From Halorhodospira halophila (GTDB taxonomy: Bacteria > Pseudomonadota > Gammaproteobacteria > Nitrococcales > Halorhodospiraceae): a stretch of 64,000 bases of DNA. Shown in pieces: positions 51,043 to 63,000 of this stretch. The stretch covers positions 46,346 through 110,345 of the forward strand of contig NZ_NHSN01000009.1 in the NCBI RefSeq assembly GCF_016653405.1, in the 5' to 3' direction. The first letter of the stretch is position 1. Each line of letters opens with the position of its first letter. The notes under the pieces were generated by a model. The model ran no database searches. It was not told the DNA's origin and saw only the letters and a list, made by a program, of their open reading frames with translations. The translations under genes and the position numbers were made by a program.

Positions 51043-52131
51043 TCAGATCGCCCTTGGATAGGAGCCGAGAACACGGAAGAGGCTGGCACGCTGGCGCATC
51101 TCCTCCAGGGGGCCGCGCAGGTGCTCGTCCTCGGCGTGCCCGAGGATGTCGATGAAGAACACGTACTCCCACACCCCCTGCTGGCGCGCCGGACGCGACT
51201 CGATCCGGGTCATGTCGATGCCGTTGCGCGCCAGCGGCTCAAGGAGCTGGAAGAGCAGCCCGGAGCGGTTGGCGCTGGAGACCACCAGCGAGGTCTTGTC
51301 GTGACCACTCGGCGGCGGGGACTGGTAGCCGAGAACCAGAAAGCGGGTGGTGTTGCCGTGGTAGTCCTCGATGCGCTCCTGGAGCAGCGGCACGCCGTAG
51401 CGCTCCGCCGCCGCCTCGCTGGCGATGGCCGCGGCGTTGGGCTCCAGGGCCGCCAGCCGGGCCGCCTCGGCGGTGCTGGAGACCGGATGGCGCTCGGCCT
51501 GCGGCAAATGGGTCTCGAGCCAGGCGCGGCACTGCGAGAGCCCCTGCTGGTGCGAGTAGACCCGCTCGACCGAGGTCAGCCCACCGGCGTGGCTGGCCAG
51601 GGCGTGGTGGATGCGCAGCTCCACCTCGCCAACGATGGCCAGCTCCGAGTCCAGGAAGCGGTCCAGGGTGTGGCTAACCACCCCCTCGGAGGAGTTCTCC
51701 ACGGGGACCACGCCGTAGTGCGCCGCCCCCGATTCCACCTCGCGGAATACGCCGCCGATGGTGGCCTGAGGCGACATGCCGGCATCGTGGCCGAAGTGCT
51801 TGCTGGCCGCCTCTTCGGTGAAGGTGCCCTGCGGGCCGAGGAAGGCGACGGTCAGCGGCTGCTGCAGCGCCCGGCACGCGGACATGACCTCGCGGAAGAG
51901 GACCGTGACCTGCTCACGGGTCAGCGGCCCCCGGTTGCGCTCGACGAGCCGCCGCAGGATCTCCGCCTCCCGCTCAGGCCGGTAGACCTTGAGCGCTTCA
52001 CCGCGGCGGGCCTTGGCGCGGGCCACCTCCTCAGCCAGGCGAGCCCGCTCGCTGACCAGCTCGAGGATCTGGTCGTCGATCCCGTCGATCCGTTGCCGCA
52101 GCGCGGCCAGGTCGTCATTGTCGACGGACAT
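51043..52131 (-). CDS. pheA: Bifunctional chorismate mutase / prephenate dehydratase
   Basis: Converts chorismate to phenylpyruvate. 362 residues: N-terminal AroQ chorismate mutase (ALRQRIDGIDDQILELVSERARLAEEVARAK), prephenate dehydratase (VAFLGPQGTFTEEAASKHFG, YGVVPVENSSEGVVSHTLDRF, the Thr motif NTTRFLVLG) and a C-terminal ACT domain for phenylalanine feedback (DKTSLVVSSANRSGLLFQLLEPLARNGIDMTRIESRP). Normal P-protein length. 9 bp after serA. Confidence 0.98.
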   Translation of the reverse strand: MSVDNDDLAALRQRIDGIDDQILELVSERARLAEEVARAKARRGEALKVYRPEREAEILRRLVERNRGPLTREQVTVLFREVMSACRALQQPLTVAFLGPQGTFTEEAASKHFGHDAGMSPQATIGGVFREVESGAAHYGVVPVENSSEGVVSHTLDRFLDSELAIVGEVELRIHHALASHAGGLTSVERVYSHQQGLSQCRAWLETHLPQAERHPVSSTAEAARLAALEPNAAAIASEAAAERYGVPLLQERIEDYHGNTTRFLVLGYQSPPPSGHDKTSLVVSSANRSGLLFQLLEPLARNGIDMTRIESRPARQQGVWEYVFFIDILGHAEDEHLRGPLEEMRQRASLFRVLGSYPRAI

Positions 52132-52140
52132 CGCTCCCCC

Positions 52141-53310
52141 TCAGCGGATCACGCGGACCTTCAGAACCCCCTCGATGCCGCGCAGTTCCTCGGCCACCGC
52201 TTCCGGCACCTCGCCCTCGACGTCCACCAGGGTGTAGGCTAGGCGTTCCTGCGCCTTGTTGAACATGTCGTCGATGTTCAGACCGTGCTGCGCCAGCAGA
52301 CTGGAGATCTGACCGAGCATGTTCGGCACGTTGGCGTTGACCACGCACAGGCGGTCGCCCTTGCCGCTGCGCGGCATGCTCATGTCCGGGAAGTTGACCG
52401 CGTTGCGCACGTTGCCGGTCTCCAGGTAATCGCGCACCTGATCGGCCACCATGATGGCGCAGTTCTCCTGGGCCTCGTGGGTCGATGCCCCGAGGTGCGG
52501 CAGCGTCACCGCCCGCGGATGGTCCTTGACGGCATTGCTGGGGAAGTCGCTGACGTAGGCGTGCAGACGCTCCTCGTTGAGTGCCTCGAGCACGTCGCCC
52601 TCATCCACCACCTCGGCGCGCGAGAAGTTGAGCAGCGTAGCCCCCTGGCGGGCCTGGGCCAGGCGCGAGGCATTGATCAGCCCCCGGGTGGCGTCGATCA
52701 GCGGCACGTGGATGGTGATCATGTCCGAGCGCGCCATGACATCGCCCACACTGTGCGCCGCCTCGACCCCGGAGTCCAGGGCCCAGGCGGCATCCACGGT
52801 GATCTGCGGGTCGAAACCGACGACCTTCATGCCCAGGGCCCGGGCGGTATTGGCCACCTGGACGCCGATGGCGCCGAGGCCAACCACGCCCAGGGTGCGC
52901 CCGGGCAGCTCAAAGCCGACGAAGCGCTTCTTGTTGGCCTCCATGGCCTCATGCAGCTCGGCGTCGCTGCCCTGCAGGCCCCGGGCATACTCCCAGGCCG
53001 GACAGATGTTGCGCGCGGCCAGGAACAACCCGGCGATGACCAGCTCCTTAACCGCGTTGGCGTTGGCACCCGGGGCATTGAACACCGGCACGCCGCGCTC
53101 GGTCATGTCCCCGACCGGGATGTTGTTGACGCCCGCCCCGGCGCGGCCGATGGCCACCACGGAATCGGGAACCTCCTGGCCGTGCAGGTCGGCGGAACGG
53201 ACCAGGATGGCGTCCGGGTGCGCGATGTCCGAGGAGGTCTCGAAACGCTCGCGGGGCAGCCGGTCCAGGCCCTTCACCGAGATGTTGTTCAGCGTGAGGA
53301 TGCGGTACAT
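52141..53310 (-). CDS. serA: D-3-phosphoglycerate dehydrogenase
   Basis: First enzyme of the phosphorylated serine pathway. 389 residues: GRAGAGVNNIPVGDMTERGVPVFNAPGANANAVKELVI, the NAD-binding TLGVVGLGAIGVQVANTARALGMKVVGFDP, the catalytic region LPHLGASTHEAQENCA, and a C-terminal ACT domain (NVPNMLGQISSLLAQHGLNIDDM). ATG 53310; the frame continues into serC without family sequence. Its location between serC and pheA completes two steps of serine synthesis in one operon. Confidence 0.97.
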   Translation of the reverse strand: MYRILTLNNISVKGLDRLPRERFETSSDIAHPDAILVRSADLHGQEVPDSVVAIGRAGAGVNNIPVGDMTERGVPVFNAPGANANAVKELVIAGLFLAARNICPAWEYARGLQGSDAELHEAMEANKKRFVGFELPGRTLGVVGLGAIGVQVANTARALGMKVVGFDPQITVDAAWALDSGVEAAHSVGDVMARSDMITIHVPLIDATRGLINASRLAQARQGATLLNFSRAEVVDEGDVLEALNEERLHAYVSDFPSNAVKDHPRAVTLPHLGASTHEAQENCAIMVADQVRDYLETGNVRNAVNFPDMSMPRSGKGDRLCVVNANVPNMLGQISSLLAQHGLNIDDMFNKAQERLAYTLVDVEGEVPEAVAEELRGIEGVLKVRVIR

Positions 53311-53315
53311 GGGAT

Positions 53316-54395
53316 TCACCCGTTTCGCCTCTCGAAGTCGGCCATGAACTCGATCAGCCGGTCGACACCGGCTTCGGGCATGGCGTTGTAGATCGAGGCC
53401 CGCATGCCACCCACCGAGCGGTGCCCCTTGAGGGTGGTCAGACCGGCCGCCTCGGCCTCCTCGAGGAAGGTCTTGTCGAGGCTGTCGTCGGCGAGCACGA
53501 AGGGTACGTTCATCCACGAGCGCGCCTGCGGGTCCACCGGGTTGCTGTAAAAGCCGGAACCGTCGATGGCGTCGTAGAGCTTCTGCGCCTTGCGGTGGTT
53601 GATCTCGGCCATCGCCTCGAGCCCGCCGAGCTCCTTGAGCCACTGGAAGACCAGCCCGGCAATGTAGAGCGGATAGGTGGCCGGCGTATTGAGCATGGAG
53701 TCGGCGTCGACCTGCTGCTTGTAGTCCCAGACCGTGGGGGTCTGCGGCATCGCCTGGCCGATCAGGTCCTCGCGGACGATGACCAGGGTCACGCCGGCCG
53801 GGCCGATGTTCTTCTGCGCCCCGGCGTAGATCAGGCCGTAGCGGCTGACGTCGATGGGCCGCGACAGCAGCGTCGAGGACATGTCGGCGACCAGCGGCTT
53901 GTCCCCGACGTCCGGCAGCCAGTGGAACTCCACGCCGCTGATCGTCTCGTTGGGGGTGAAGTGGACGTAGGCGGCGTCGTCGGAAAGCTGCCACTGCGAC
54001 TGCGGCGGGATGTGCATCATGTCCGGCTCGCCGGAGGCGGCGACGTTAACGTCGCAGAACTTCTTCGCCTCGGCGATGGCCTTCTTGGACCACTGCCCGG
54101 TGTAGATGTAGTCGGCGCGCTGCCCGCCACGGAGCAGGTTCATCGGAATGGCCGAGAACTGGCCAGTAGCACCGCCCTGGAGAAAGAGCACCTTATAGTT
54201 GTCCGGGATCTGCAGCAGTTCCCGCAGGTCGGCCTCGGCCTTCTCGGCGATGGAGACGTACGCCTTGCCACGGTGGCTCATCTCCATGACCGACATGCCG
54301 GTGCCGTGCCAGTCGAGCATCTCGTCGGCGGCCTGGCGCATCACCGCCTCGGGGAGCATGGCCGGACCGGCGCTGAAGTTGAAGACTCTACTCAT
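53316..54395 (-). CDS. serC: Phosphoserine aminotransferase
   Basis: Second step of serine synthesis, also used in pyridoxal phosphate synthesis. 359 residues with [49 protein letters not shown], the PLP Lys in [19 protein letters not shown], and C-terminal [23 protein letters not shown]. 5 bp upstream of serA and 75 bp after gyrA. Confidence 0.98.
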   Translation of the reverse strand: MSRVFNFSAGPAMLPEAVMRQAADEMLDWHGTGMSVMEMSHRGKAYVSIAEKAEADLRELLQIPDNYKVLFLQGGATGQFSAIPMNLLRGGQRADYIYTGQWSKKAIAEAKKFCDVNVAASGEPDMMHIPPQSQWQLSDDAAYVHFTPNETISGVEFHWLPDVGDKPLVADMSSTLLSRPIDVSRYGLIYAGAQKNIGPAGVTLVIVREDLIGQAMPQTPTVWDYKQQVDADSMLNTPATYPLYIAGLVFQWLKELGGLEAMAEINHRKAQKLYDAIDGSGFYSNPVDPQARSWMNVPFVLADDSLDKTFLEEAEAAGLTTLKGHRSVGGMRASIYNAMPEAGVDRLIEFMADFERRNG

Positions 54396-54434
54396 GCGGT
54401 GATCCTCGGTTGCGAAACACGAATTCCCGGGGCC

Positions 54435-54455
54435 CCGGGCGGCGCTGCCGCCCGG
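54435..54455 (-). terminator. Hairpin between gyrA and serC
   Basis: CCGGGCGGC, three bases, GCCGCCCGG: perfect 9-bp stem 15 bp after the gyrA stop, next to a second GC palindrome at 54426-54439. No U-tract; may separate gyrA from the serC-led operon. Confidence 0.55.
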
Positions 54456-54469
54456 CGGCCCGCGACTCC

Positions 54470-57031
<2,562 letters not shown>

Positions 57032-57112
57032 GCGCTCTTCTCAAGACTCTCCAGGGGAAAAGGTCGATGGTACCATACCGCCGCCCAACCGGGAGCGCAG
57101 GGAGCCGTCCGC

Positions 57113-58840
57113 TTGGACCTGACCAATCAACTTATCCTGTTCGGCGCCGCACTGCTGCTGGTGAGCATCCTCGCCAGCGTGGTCTCGGACCGCGTCGGCG
57201 CCCCGATGCTGCTGGTCTTCCTGGCCATCGGCATGCTCCTCGGTGAAGAGGGGCTGTTCGGGATCGACTTCGACGACATTCAGGCCGCCCATCTGATCGG
57301 CAGCCTGGCGCTGGCCATCATCCTCTTCGACGGCGGCCTGCGCACCCAGGCCTCCACCTTCCGGGTGGCCCTCAAACCGGCGCTCACCCTGGCCACCGTG
57401 GGCGTGATCATCACCGCCGGCATCACCGGCGGGGTGCTGGCCTGGGCCTTCGACCTCGACTGGAAACAGGGCCTGCTGATCGGCGCCATCGTCGGCTCCA
57501 CCGACGCGGCGGCCGTCTTCGGACTGCTCCACGCCCGCGGACTGGAGCTCAAGCAGCGCGTGGCCGCCACGCTGGAGATCGAATCGGGCTCCAACGATCC
57601 GATGGCGATCTTTCTGACCATCATGCTGGTCGAGATCCTCGTCCAGCAGCCGGATCTGCTCGCCGCCGCCGCGGCGCTCGAGTTCGTCCAGCAGCTCGGC
57701 CTCGGCGCCGCCTTCGGCGCCCTCGGCGGCCTCACCCTGGCCTGGCTGATCAACCGCATCAACCTGACACCCGGGCTCTACCCCCTGCTGGCGCTCGGCG
57801 GCGGCCTGGCCATCTTCGGCGGGGCCGCGGTCCTCGGCGGCAGCGGCTTCCTGGCCGTCTACCTGGCCGGGCTGATCGCCGGCAATCGGCGGCTGCAGGC
57901 GGCGCAGAACATCCGCCGCTTCCACGACGGTTTCGCTTGGCTGGCGCAGATCACCATGTTCGTGGTGCTCGGGCTGCTGGTCACGCCCTCGGAGCTGCTA
58001 CCCGTTGCCGCCCAGGGCCTGCTCGCCGCCGCGGTGCTGATCCTGGTCGCCCGCCCCCTGGCGGTCTTCGCCTGCCTGGCCCCCTTCCGGTTCCCCTGGC
58101 GCGAGCAACTGTTCATCTCGTGGGTGGGCCTGCGCGGCGCGGTGCCCATCATCCTCGGGCTCTTCCCGCTGCTGGCCGGGATTGAGCAGGCGGAGCTGTT
58201 CTTCAACGTGGCCTTCTTCGTGGTGCTGGTCTCGCTGGTGGTTCAGGGCTGGACCATCGCGCCGGCGGCGCGGCTGCTCGGCCTTGAGGTGCCGCCGGAC
58301 AGTGGCGCCACCCAGCGTCAGGTGATCGACGTCCCGCACCAGACCGACTACGCGTTCATCGCCTACCGGATCACCGAGAGTTCGCCGGCGCTCTACGAGC
58401 CGATCAACCGGCTCAACCTGCCGTCATCGGCCCAGCCGGTGGCGCTGTTCCGCGAGGGCGAGGCGCTGCAACACCCAAGGCGCGAGGTGCTGCGCCCGCG
58501 GGACTATCTGTACCTGCTGGCCCTGCCCCGGGACATCGCGGATCTGGACCGCCTGTTCGTTGCTCCCAGCGGGCCGGCCTACCTGGCGGAGCAGCGCTTC
58601 TTCGGCGAGTTCACGCTGGACGGCTCGGCGCGGCTGGGGGACATCGCCACCGCCTACGGCATCTCCATGCCCAGCGGTGCCCGGCCGGAGCAGTCGCTGA
58701 GCGACTATCTGCTGTGGATCTTCAACAACCGGGCGGTGGTCGGTGACCGGGTGCGGATCGACAATCTGCAGTTCACCATCCGGGAGATCCAGGATGGGCG
58801 CATCGCCAAGGTGGGCATGCGCATCGGGCAACGGAGCTGA
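57113..58840 (+). CDS. CPA1-type K+(Na+)/H+ antiporter with cytoplasmic TrkA-C-like region
   Basis: 575-residue membrane transporter of the NhaP2/CvrA type. About 12 membrane helices fill residues 1-390, with FLAIGMLLGEEGLFGIDFDD, IILFDGGLRTQASTFR, the ion-binding GAIVGSTDAAAVFGLL and ESGSNDPMAIFLTIML blocks. A cytoplasmic C-terminal part follows, with TrkA-C and CorC/HlyC-like sequence ending DRVRIDNLQFTIREIQDGRIAKVGMRIG. No ATG fits; TTG 57113 with GGAG 8 bp upstream matches the family N-terminus. Sits between gyrA and mtnA, which are adjacent in Pseudomonas, so it looks like an insertion in a conserved order. Confidence 0.9.
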   Translation: MDLTNQLILFGAALLLVSILASVVSDRVGAPMLLVFLAIGMLLGEEGLFGIDFDDIQAAHLIGSLALAIILFDGGLRTQASTFRVALKPALTLATVGVIITAGITGGVLAWAFDLDWKQGLLIGAIVGSTDAAAVFGLLHARGLELKQRVAATLEIESGSNDPMAIFLTIMLVEILVQQPDLLAAAAALEFVQQLGLGAAFGALGGLTLAWLINRINLTPGLYPLLALGGGLAIFGGAAVLGGSGFLAVYLAGLIAGNRRLQAAQNIRRFHDGFAWLAQITMFVVLGLLVTPSELLPVAAQGLLAAAVLILVARPLAVFACLAPFRFPWREQLFISWVGLRGAVPIILGLFPLLAGIEQAELFFNVAFFVVLVSLVVQGWTIAPAARLLGLEVPPDSGATQRQVIDVPHQTDYAFIAYRITESSPALYEPINRLNLPSSAQPVALFREGEALQHPRREVLRPRDYLYLLALPRDIADLDRLFVAPSGPAYLAEQRFFGEFTLDGSARLGDIATAYGISMPSGARPEQSLSDYLLWIFNNRAVVGDRVRIDNLQFTIREIQDGRIAKVGMRIGQRS

Positions 58841-58869
58841 ACGGTACCCTGGGCGCCCGCCCCCGAACC

Positions 58870-59098
58870 GGCCCCGCGTCCGCCGGGGGCTGATCGGGCT
58901 CGCCGAACGCGCCCCTGCGGGGTTCCCTGTGCTGCTCGCCCGCGCAGGGCCGCGCGCAAAGGAACGGCGCTGACGCGCCGTTCTGCGCTGCGCGCTGACC
59001 AGCGCGAACCGGGAAAGGTTCGCGCTGGCCCCCTGCTTGGGCTGCGCTGCTCGGCGCGTTCGGAATGCGCCCGCTCAGCCCCCGGCGGATGCGGGGCC
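58870..59098. repeat. 229-bp imperfect palindrome between converging genes (element B)
   Basis: Outer arms 58870-58893 and 59075-59098 match at 23 of 24 positions. Inside are a perfect 9-bp hairpin (GAACGGCGC/GCGCCGTTC, about 58962-58983) and a perfect 12-bp hairpin (CCAGCGCGAACC, six bases, GGTTCGCGCTGG, 58999-59028). It shares the central GCGAACC-GGTTCGC hairpin and arm segments with element A, and 66 identical bases (58907-58972) with element C at 63934-63999. It fills the 269-bp gap between the antiporter and mtnA stops. Confidence 0.87.
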
Positions 59099-59109
59099 GC
59101 TTTGGCGAC

Positions 59110-60174
59110 TCAGCCAGCGCCCTCGAGCAGGCGGGCCATGCCGTCGGCGTCCGGCTGATGGACCACACCGCGCTCGGTGACGATGACATCCACCAGCTCC
59201 GCCGGCGTGACATCGAAGACCGGATTCCAGGCGCCGACCCCCTCGGCCTTCGGCGCGACCCGGTGACCGCCGGCATAGAGGACCTCGCGGGCGTCCCGCG
59301 TCTCGATGGGGATCTGCTCGCCGGTGGCCGTCTGCGGATCGATGGTCGAGGTGGGAGCCACCACCATGAATCGCACCCCGTGCTGGCGCGCCGCCAGGGC
59401 CACGGCGTAGGTGCCGATCTTGTTGGCCACGTCCCCGTTGGCTGCAATGCGATCGGCACCGACGATCGCCCAGTGCACCTGTCCGGTGCGCATCAGGGCA
59501 GCCGCGGCGCCGTCGGCCAGCAGCTCCACCGGGATGCCGTCGGCGGCCAACTCCCAGGCGGTCAACCGAGCCCCCTGCAGCCACGGCCGGGTCTCGTCGG
59601 CGAAGACGCGCTCGATTCGGCCATCCGCCCAGGCGGTGCGGATCACGCCCAGCGCCGTGCCCAACCCGCCAGTGGCCAGCGAGCCGGTATTGCAGTGGGT
59701 GAGCACCCCGCTGCCCGGCTGGATCAGCCCGGCGCCGGAGCGGCCCATGCGCTGGTTGGCTGCAACATCCTCGGCGTGGATGGCGTGGGCCTCGGCAAGC
59801 AGGGCCGACGCCGGATCCTCGTCCTCCGACAGCCGCGAGGCGCAGGTCTCCATGCGCGCCAGGGCCCAGGCGAGGTTGACGGCCGTCGGCCGCGAGCGGC
59901 GCAGGGCATCCAGATCCTCGGCCATACCAGCCTGCCACCCGGCGCCGTGGGTTCGCCAAGCCGCAGCACCGGCCAGGGCCGCACCATAGCCGGCGGCCAC
60001 ACCGATCGCCGGCGCGCCACGCACCACCATGTCGGTGATCGCCTGGGCGACGGCCGCAGCGTCGGTGCAGCAGACGTACTGTTCCTGACCGGGCAGCAGA
60101 CGCTGATCGAGCAGATAGAGCCCCTCGTCGCGCCACTCCAGCGCCCGGACCGTGTCGTGGGAGGCGGTATTCAA
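59110..60174 (-). CDS. mtnA: Methylthioribose-1-phosphate isomerase
   Basis: Methionine salvage: isomerises 5-methylthioribose 1-phosphate to the ribulose form. 354 residues with [17 protein letters not shown], the catalytic Cys in [39 protein letters not shown] and the catalytic Asp in [19 protein letters not shown]. Start appears to be TTG 60174 with GAGGG 10 bp upstream; no better codon precedes the conserved region. Divergent from mtaD, whose product feeds the same route. Confidence 0.96.
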   Translation of the reverse strand: MNTASHDTVRALEWRDEGLYLLDQRLLPGQEQYVCCTDAAAVAQAITDMVVRGAPAIGVAAGYGAALAGAAAWRTHGAGWQAGMAEDLDALRRSRPTAVNLAWALARMETCASRLSEDEDPASALLAEAHAIHAEDVAANQRMGRSGAGLIQPGSGVLTHCNTGSLATGGLGTALGVIRTAWADGRIERVFADETRPWLQGARLTAWELAADGIPVELLADGAAAALMRTGQVHWAIVGADRIAANGDVANKIGTYAVALAARQHGVRFMVVAPTSTIDPQTATGEQIPIETRDAREVLYAGGHRVAPKAEGVGAWNPVFDVTPAELVDVIVTERGVVHQPDADGMARLLEGAG

Positions 60175-60212
60175 GTCGTGGTACCCTCGCTGCAGTAAAA
60201 ACGGAGCGTATT

Positions 60213-61538
60213 ATGGAACGTGTCGACACTCTGATCCACGCCCGCTGGGTCATCCCGGTCGAGCCGAGCGGCAGCGTGCTCGAGGACCACGGGGTCGCCA
60301 TCCGCGACGGACGTATCGTAGCCGTCGCCGGCAACGACGAGCTGCGCGGGAGCTACCGGGCGGATACCCAGCACGATCTCGGCGAGCACGTCCTCATCCC
60401 CGGGCTGATCAACGCCCATACGCACACCGCGATGACCCTGCTGCGCGGCATGGCCGACGACCTGCCGTTGATGACCTGGCTCACCGAGCACATCTGGCCG
60501 GCCGAGCAGCGCTGGGTCAGCGAGGCCTTCGTGCGCGACGGCAGCACCCTGGCGATGGGCGAGATGCTCCGCGGCGGGGTGACCTGCTTTAACGACATGT
60601 ACTTCTACCCCGAGGTGACCGGCGAGGCCGCCCGTCAGGTGGGCATGCGTGCCCAGCTCGGGATGATCGTCATCGGCGTACCCAGCGGCTACGCGCAGAG
60701 CCTGGACGAGTACCTGGAAAAGGGCCTGGCGCTGCACGAGCGTTTCCGCGACGAGCCGCTGGTGCGCACCCTGTTCGCGCCCCACTCGCCCTACACCGTG
60801 GATGACGGGTTCCTGGGGCGGATCGGCGAGCACGCCGAGCGCCTGGACGTTCCCGTACACATCCACGTCCAGGAGACCGCGGACGAGGTCCAGCAGAGCC
60901 TGCGCGAAACCGGCAAGCGCCCCCTGCAGCGCCTCGAGGAGGTCGGCCTGGTCTCACCGCGGCTGCTCGCCGTGCACGCCACACAGCTCGAGCAGACCGA
61001 GATCGAACGCCTGGCCGCCGCCGGCGCGCACGTGCTGCACTGCCCGGAGGCCAACCTGAAACTGGCCAGCGGCTTCTGCCCGGCAGCCGCACTGACCCGC
61101 GCCGGTGTCAACGTCGCCCTGGGCACCGACGGTGTGGCCAGCAACAACGACCTCGACCTCATCGGCGAGATGCGCACCGCCGCCCTGCTGGCCAAGGCGG
61201 TCTCCGGCGATGCCGCCGCCCTGCCCGCCGAGCAGGCGCTGGCCATGGTGACCATCAACGCCGCGCGCGCCTTCGGCCTGGAGGAGGAGATCGGCTCCAT
61301 CGAACCCGGCAAGTCGGCGGACCTGACCGCCATCTCGCTGGCCGATCTCAACCAGCACCCGATCTACAACCCCCTCTCGCAGCTGGTCTACGCCGCCAAC
61401 CGCCAGCACGTCACCGACGTCTGGGTGGCCGGCGAGCCCCGCGTGCGCGACGGGCAGCTGACCACGCTGGACCCGGCCGAGACCATTGCCCGGGCCGAGC
61501 AGTGGCGGGAACGGATCGCAGCGGAGCGGGCTCAGTGA
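60213..61538 (+). CDS. mtaD: 5'-methylthioadenosine / S-adenosylhomocysteine deaminase
   Basis: Zinc amidohydrolase converting methylthioadenosine to methylthioinosine (and SAH to inosylhomocysteine). 441 residues: metal His pair in GLINAHTHTAMTLLRGMADD, FNDMYFYPEVTGEAA, APHSPYTVDD, VHIHVQETADEV, HATQLEQTEI and the metal Asp in LGTDGVASNNDLDL. With mtnA it indicates salvage through methylthioinosine, as in Pseudomonas aeruginosa. First gene of mtaD-ubiG-mupP. Confidence 0.95.
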   Translation: MERVDTLIHARWVIPVEPSGSVLEDHGVAIRDGRIVAVAGNDELRGSYRADTQHDLGEHVLIPGLINAHTHTAMTLLRGMADDLPLMTWLTEHIWPAEQRWVSEAFVRDGSTLAMGEMLRGGVTCFNDMYFYPEVTGEAARQVGMRAQLGMIVIGVPSGYAQSLDEYLEKGLALHERFRDEPLVRTLFAPHSPYTVDDGFLGRIGEHAERLDVPVHIHVQETADEVQQSLRETGKRPLQRLEEVGLVSPRLLAVHATQLEQTEIERLAAAGAHVLHCPEANLKLASGFCPAAALTRAGVNVALGTDGVASNNDLDLIGEMRTAALLAKAVSGDAAALPAEQALAMVTINAARAFGLEEEIGSIEPGKSADLTAISLADLNQHPIYNPLSQLVYAANRQHVTDVWVAGEPRVRDGQLTTLDPAETIARAEQWRERIAAERAQ

Positions 61539-61564
61539 GGGCCAACGGTAACGGAGGGCAGCCC

Positions 61565-62299
61565 ATGAACCAGGCCGACCCGGGCAGCGAGCGCAACGAG
61601 GACACCCGCGAAACAGCGCAGTTCGATGCCACCGGCGACTGGTGGGAGCCGGACGGCAGCCAGCGGGCCCTGCACGACATCAACCCGGTGCGCCTGGAGT
61701 GGCTGGAGGCACGGCTCGACGGGCTGGCCGGCAAGCGCATCCTCGATGTCGGCGCCGGCGGCGGCCTGCTGGCCGAGGCCATGGCGCGCCGCGGCGCCCA
61801 GGTACTCGGCATCGACACAGCCCGCCAGGCACTGCAGACCGCCAAGCTGCACGCGCTGGAGGCGGAGATCACCGGCGTCGACTACCGCCAGTGCACGGTG
61901 GAAGAACTGGCCGAGGAGGCGCAGCGCGGGGAGGTCGAACCCTTCGACGCCGTGGTCTGCATGGAGATGATCGAACACACCCCGCGCCCGGAGTCGGTGG
62001 TGGCCGCCATCGCCACGCTACTGCGCGACGGCGGCGATGCCTGCTTCTCGACCATCAACCGCACCCTGCGTGCCTACGCCCTGGCCATCGTCGGCGCCGA
62101 ATACATCCTCGGTCTGCTGCCCCGGGGCACGCACCAGCATGAGCGCTTCGTGCGCCCCTCGGAGCTGACCCGCTGGGGGCGCCCCCAAGGGCTGGTACTC
62201 CAGGAGGTCACGGGGCTGGGCTACAACCCATTCACCCGCACGGCGTGGCTGAAGCAGGACACCTCGGTGAACTACTTCGCCCACCTGCGCAAGCATTGA
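61565..62299 (+). CDS. ubiG: Ubiquinone biosynthesis O-methyltransferase UbiG
   Basis: SAM-dependent O-methylations in ubiquinone synthesis. 244 residues with the UbiG start FDATGDWWEPDGSQRALHDINPVRLEWLE, SAM motif ILDVGAGGGLLAEAMARRGAQVLGID, DAVVCMEMIEHTPRPESVV and C-terminal GLGYNPFTRTAWLKQDTSVNYFAH. ATG 61565 with GGAGGG upstream; its TGA overlaps the next ATG. Confidence 0.97.
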   Translation: MNQADPGSERNEDTRETAQFDATGDWWEPDGSQRALHDINPVRLEWLEARLDGLAGKRILDVGAGGGLLAEAMARRGAQVLGIDTARQALQTAKLHALEAEITGVDYRQCTVEELAEEAQRGEVEPFDAVVCMEMIEHTPRPESVVAAIATLLRDGGDACFSTINRTLRAYALAIVGAEYILGLLPRGTHQHERFVRPSELTRWGRPQGLVLQEVTGLGYNPFTRTAWLKQDTSVNYFAHLRKH

Positions 62300-62991
62300 T
62301 GAACACGCGGCGCGGCGTCCTCTTCGATCTCGACGGAACCCTGGTCGACACGGCACCGGATCTGATCGCCTGCGTCCAGGAGCTGCTCGCCGAGGCGGGG
62401 CGGCCGCCGGCGCCGACGGGTGCGCTGCAGACCACGGTCTCCCACGGCGCACGGATCATGGTCAGCCACGCCTTCTCGGTACCCCCAAGCGACCCGCACG
62501 CGGTGGCCCTCGAGCAGGAGCTGGTCCGGCGCTACCGGGCCCGCATCGCCGATGAGAGCCGGCTCTTCCCGGGCATGGCCGCGGTGCTCGACACCCTCGA
62601 GGGGCAGGACATCCCCTGGGGTATCGTGACCAACAAACCGACGCACCTCACCGAACCGCTGCTCGAGCGCCTGGCACTGGACACGCGCGCCGGGGCGGTG
62701 GTCTGCGGCGACACGCTGGACCGGGCCAAGCCCCACCCCGACCCGATCCGGCACGCCGCCGCCACGCTGGGCTGCGCCCCCGAGGCGTGCTGGAGCCTGG
62801 GCGATGCCCGCCGGGATATCGACGCGGCGGTGGCCGCCGGCGCCCGCGGGCTGGTGGCCCTATTCGGCTATCTGCACGCCGGCGACCGCCCGGCCCTGTG
62901 GGGCGCCCACGGGCTGATCCGTCAACCCGCGGAGCTGCTGGGTTGGCTTGAGCCCGAAGCAGGCGCCAGACTCGACCGCTCCGCTGTCTGA
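62299..62991 (+). CDS. mupP: HAD phosphatase, MupP-like (MurNAc-6-phosphate phosphatase)
   Basis: 230-residue HAD-superfamily phosphatase: nucleophile motif FDLDGTLVDTAPDL, motif II VTNKPTH, Lys in RAKPHPDPI and motif IV GDARRDID. Such proteins are usually named phosphoglycolate phosphatase (Gph). The ubiG-linked position and the SRLFPGM, WGIVTNKP, GYLHAGDRPALWGAHG segments match Pseudomonas MupP, which dephosphorylates MurNAc-6-phosphate in cell-wall recycling; that comparison is from memory. Overlaps ubiG by 1 bp. Confidence 0.8.
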   Translation: MNTRRGVLFDLDGTLVDTAPDLIACVQELLAEAGRPPAPTGALQTTVSHGARIMVSHAFSVPPSDPHAVALEQELVRRYRARIADESRLFPGMAAVLDTLEGQDIPWGIVTNKPTHLTEPLLERLALDTRAGAVVCGDTLDRAKPHPDPIRHAAATLGCAPEACWSLGDARRDIDAAVAAGARGLVALFGYLHAGDRPALWGAHGLIRQPAELLGWLEPEAGARLDRSAV

Positions 62992-63000
62992 AACCGCGCC

